Of a stretch of DNA of 64,000 nt, positions 62,063 through 64,000 are shown in pieces (position 1 is the first letter of the stretch; each line of letters begins with the position of its first letter). The position numbers were made by a program, and so were the translations under genes. The notes beneath the pieces are model-generated. The model was given only the letters and a program-made list of their open reading frames with translations. It was not told the DNA's origin and did no database searches. Source of the DNA: an uncultured Sphingomonadaceae bacterium (GTDB taxonomy: Bacteria; Pseudomonadota; Alphaproteobacteria; Sphingomonadales; Sphingomonadaceae); the NCBI GenBank assembly GCA_903871605.1, contig CAIQHF010000029.1, forward strand, positions 1 to 64,000, given 5' to 3'.

Positions 62063-63199
62063 ATGACGGACATGAGCAGCGAGCCCGAACCCACCGCCTT
62101 CGGCCTGCCGTCCGATTTCGGCGGCAAGGATCTCGGCATCTTCCTGCCGATCGCCAACGGCGGCTGGATCCTTTCCAAGAACGCGCCGAAGCTCGACGGC
62201 TCCTATGACTATAACCGCGAGGTCGCGCTGCTCGCCGACCGGCTCGGGCTCGATTTCGTCATGTCGATGGCCAAGTATCGCGGCTATGGCGGCGAAACCG
62301 AACATTGGCGCCATGCGCTCGATTCCACCGCGCTGATGGCCGCGCTCGCCGAAGCGACCGATCGCGTCAAGATCTGGACGACGACGCACACGCTGCTCCA
62401 GAACCCCGCGGTCACCGCCAAGATGATGGCGACGCTCGACCAGATCAGCCATGGCCGCGCCGGGCTCAACGTCGTCACCGGTGCCTACAAGGGCGAGTTC
62501 GCGCAGATGGGCGCGTGGCCCGACAATGTCGGCCACGATGACCGCTATGCGCTCGCGACCGAATGGATCCAGGCGATCAAGGCGCTGTGGACGCAGGATT
62601 CGGTGACGATGGACGGCACCTATTTCCATCTCGACGACTGCATGTCCGATCCCAAGCCCGCGACGCGCCCCTTCCTGGTCTGCGCCGGCACGTCTAAGGC
62701 GGGGATGAAGTTCACGTCCGAAGAGATGGACGCGCTGTTTCTGTCGGGTGGCGACATTCCCGAACTCGCCAAGGCCAGCCGCGCCGCCAAGGACGACGCG
62801 ATCGGCATCGGCCGGATGGTCCGGACCTATTCGATGATGACCATCCTGTTCGGCGAGACCGACGAGGCGGCGGAGGCCGAGGCGGCGCATTATCGAGCCG
62901 GGCTCGACGAGGGCGCGCTGCAGGGCATGATGCGCGCGTACGGTTTCCTCGACGCCGAGATCGGCAAGGAGAACGCCTTCACGCAGAAAGCGCGATCGAC
63001 CTTCATGACCCCGCATGTGCTCGGCACGCCCGAGACGGTGATCGAGCGGCTGAGCGAGATCTTCGCGCAGACCTCTCTCGACGGGCTGATGCTGATCTTT
63101 CCCGATTACCTCACCGGCATGCCGATCTTCGGCGAGCATGTCCTGCCGGTGCTGCGCCAGCGTTTCCCCTCACGTGTGCCGGAGCCCTCGCATGTCTGA
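62063..63199 (+). CDS. LLM-class flavin monooxygenase, RutA-like
   Basis: A 378-aa flavin-dependent monooxygenase of the luciferase-like class. Close likeness to RutA, which opens the pyrimidine ring between N3 and C4: LGIFLPIANGGWILSKNAP, DFVMSMAKYRGYGGETEHW, GRAGLNVVTGAYKGEF and FLVCAGTSKAGMKF. GGGGAGAGG precedes the ATG at 62063. It overlaps the RutB-like gene by 8 bp. The pairing suggests oxidative opening of a heterocyclic ring, but rutC-G are not in the visible sequence, so uracil need not be the substrate. Confidence 0.9.
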   Translation: MTDMSSEPEPTAFGLPSDFGGKDLGIFLPIANGGWILSKNAPKLDGSYDYNREVALLADRLGLDFVMSMAKYRGYGGETEHWRHALDSTALMAALAEATDRVKIWTTTHTLLQNPAVTAKMMATLDQISHGRAGLNVVTGAYKGEFAQMGAWPDNVGHDDRYALATEWIQAIKALWTQDSVTMDGTYFHLDDCMSDPKPATRPFLVCAGTSKAGMKFTSEEMDALFLSGGDIPELAKASRAAKDDAIGIGRMVRTYSMMTILFGETDEAAEAEAAHYRAGLDEGALQGMMRAYGFLDAEIGKENAFTQKARSTFMTPHVLGTPETVIERLSEIFAQTSLDGLMLIFPDYLTGMPIFGEHVLPVLRQRFPSRVPEPSHV

Positions 63200-63842
63200 A
63201 CTCGCCGAACCGCTCCCCCACCTGACCGACATCGCCGAGATGATCGCGCCGGCAACCACCGCGCTCGTCGTCGTCGATATCCAGGTCGATTTCTGCGCGG
63301 CGCACGGCGTGCTCGGCCGGGCCGGTCTCGACATGTCCGAGGCCGAAACCGCGGTGGATCGTATCGAGGAACTGATCGCGGCCGCGCGCAAGGCCGGCGC
63401 GACCGTCGCCTTCATGCGCGTGATGACCAGCCCCGAGACCGATTCGGACGCGCTCAAGACGTGGATGCTCCGCCGCGGCACGCCTGGCCAGGAAGGCATT
63501 TGCCGGATCGGCAGCGGCGGCGAGGACTATTACCGCGTCGCGCCCCAGCCCGGCGACATCGAGATCGAGAAGCTGCAATATGACAGCTTCCACAATACCG
63601 ATCTCGACGAGCAGCTGCGCGCGCGCGGTATCGACACGCTCGTGCTTGCCGGCGTCAGCACCGATTGCTGCGTCGATTCGACGACGCGCGCCGCGTTCCA
63701 CCGCAACTATCACACCTTCGTGGTGTCGGACGGCTGCGCGGCGTTCGGCGGTACGATCCACACCGATGCGCTCAACATCCTCCAGTCGCACTGCGCGCTG
63801 CTGGTCGAGACCGCGACCGTGGTCGACGCGTGGGCGGGGTGA
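63192..63842 (+). CDS. Isochorismatase-like cysteine hydrolase, RutB-like
   Basis: A 216-aa isochorismatase-fold amidohydrolase. Catalytic residues are Asp in VVDIQVDFCA, Lys in EIEKLQYDSFHNTDLDEQL and Cys in LAGVSTDCCVDSTTRAAF, as in RutB, which cleaves ureidoacrylate. It overlaps the preceding RutA-like gene by 8 bp and the next gene by 4 bp, so all three are coupled. Confidence 0.9.
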   Translation: MSELAEPLPHLTDIAEMIAPATTALVVVDIQVDFCAAHGVLGRAGLDMSEAETAVDRIEELIAAARKAGATVAFMRVMTSPETDSDALKTWMLRRGTPGQEGICRIGSGGEDYYRVAPQPGDIEIEKLQYDSFHNTDLDEQLRARGIDTLVLAGVSTDCCVDSTTRAAFHRNYHTFVVSDGCAAFGGTIHTDALNILQSHCALLVETATVVDAWAG

Positions 63843-64000
63843 GGCTCAGCTATACCACCTTCCTCGCGCGCGACGTCGCGGCGCTCGCGACCTTCTATGT
63901 CGAAGGGCTGGGGCTGGAGGAGATCATGGCATCGCGCGACGAGCGCTATCGCGAGGTCAAGGCGGACGGCGGCTGCCTGATCGGCTTTGCCACAGAGGCG
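63839..64000 (+). CDS. VOC-superfamily protein, partial at the window edge
   Basis: The first 54 codons of a VOC-fold protein starting with GTG: VRLSYTTFLARDVAALATFY, then VEGLGLEEI. It overlaps the RutB-like stop by 4 bp. The rest is outside the window, so function cannot be judged. Confidence 0.75.
   Translation, partial: MRLSYTTFLARDVAALATFYVEGLGLEEIMASRDERYREVKADGGCLIGFATEA

Noticed and set aside
61109-63139. Long minus-strand frame over the RutA-like gene
   Set aside because: It opposes a well-matched LLM-class monooxygenase and extends in the wrong frame through the SDR gene.

Overview
The window is a GC-rich, densely packed bacterial chromosome segment. Its protein families (a large TonB-dependent receptor of the carbohydrate type, FixLJ/FNR oxygen control, tandem universal-stress proteins, Rieske oxygenases) and its short intergenic palindromes of the CTGGGCCCCGGC...GCCGGGGAAC kind suggest an alphaproteobacterium, most likely a sphingomonad. 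The taxonomic call is inference. I saw no tRNA, rRNA, CRISPR array, transposase or phage gene.

Layout. (a) 0-4.4 kb: a class III aminotransferase, divergent from a phosphatidylserine decarboxylase that is followed by an ABC-2 type exporter pair. (b) 4.6-16.2 kb: a galactosamine/galactoside utilisation locus with a TonB-dependent receptor, a DeoR/AgaR-type repressor, a secreted amidohydrolase, an exported GH36 alpha-galactosidase, an inner-membrane EamA transporter, a GatZ/KbaZ protein, an AgaS-type sugar isomerase and a BadF-type sugar kinase. Three intergenic regions carry TTTCRTTT-like direct repeats resembling AgaR operators. (c) 16.3-19.8 kb: a three-gene minus-strand operon that looks like an undescribed RiPP (modified-peptide) pathway. 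It has an 84-aa candidate precursor with a His/Asp-rich C-terminal part, a 689-aa protein joining an HExxH peptide-modification domain to a SAM methyltransferase, and an aldo/keto reductase. (d) 20.1-41.1 kb: a low-oxygen island with heme-PAS FixL and FixJ, an extra receiver protein, a hybrid PAS kinase, flavodoxin-fold reductases, UspA and BON proteins, cydDC, cydABX, an Fe-S FNR regulator, OmpW, HemN and three small membrane proteins. FNR-type boxes (TTGAC-N4-GTCAA or -CGCAA) lie in the cyd, fnr, ompW and hemN regions. (e) 41.1-47.5 kb: a complete urease operon ureDABCEFG plus hupE/ureJ, with a palindromic repeat inserted between ureA and ureB. (f) 47.7-64 kb: a catabolic region with two paralogous Rieske oxygenases, a cyclase, an extradiol-type dioxygenase, an MFS transporter, a ribokinase, an acetamidase/formamidase, an AraC regulator fused in one chain to a second formamidase, a RutA-like flavin monooxygenase, a RutB-like hydrolase, SDR/AKR dehydrogenases and VOC proteins.

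How the parts work together. Region (b) reads as outer-membrane uptake, glycoside cleavage, inner-membrane import, phosphorylation, deamination/isomerisation and entry into the tagatose-phosphate route, but no deacetylase and no catalytic aldolase subunit are visible. Region (d) reads as a sensing cascade (FixL, FixJ, FNR) next to its probable targets: the high-affinity bd oxidase with its assembly exporter, and oxygen-independent heme synthesis. Regions (e) and (f) together suggest breakdown of a nitrogen-containing, probably heteroaromatic compound that releases amides or urea as a nitrogen source. The substrate is unknown.

The strongest candidates for something new are the HExxH-methyltransferase peptide cluster (16277-19786) and the AraC-formamidase fusion (58624-60936).
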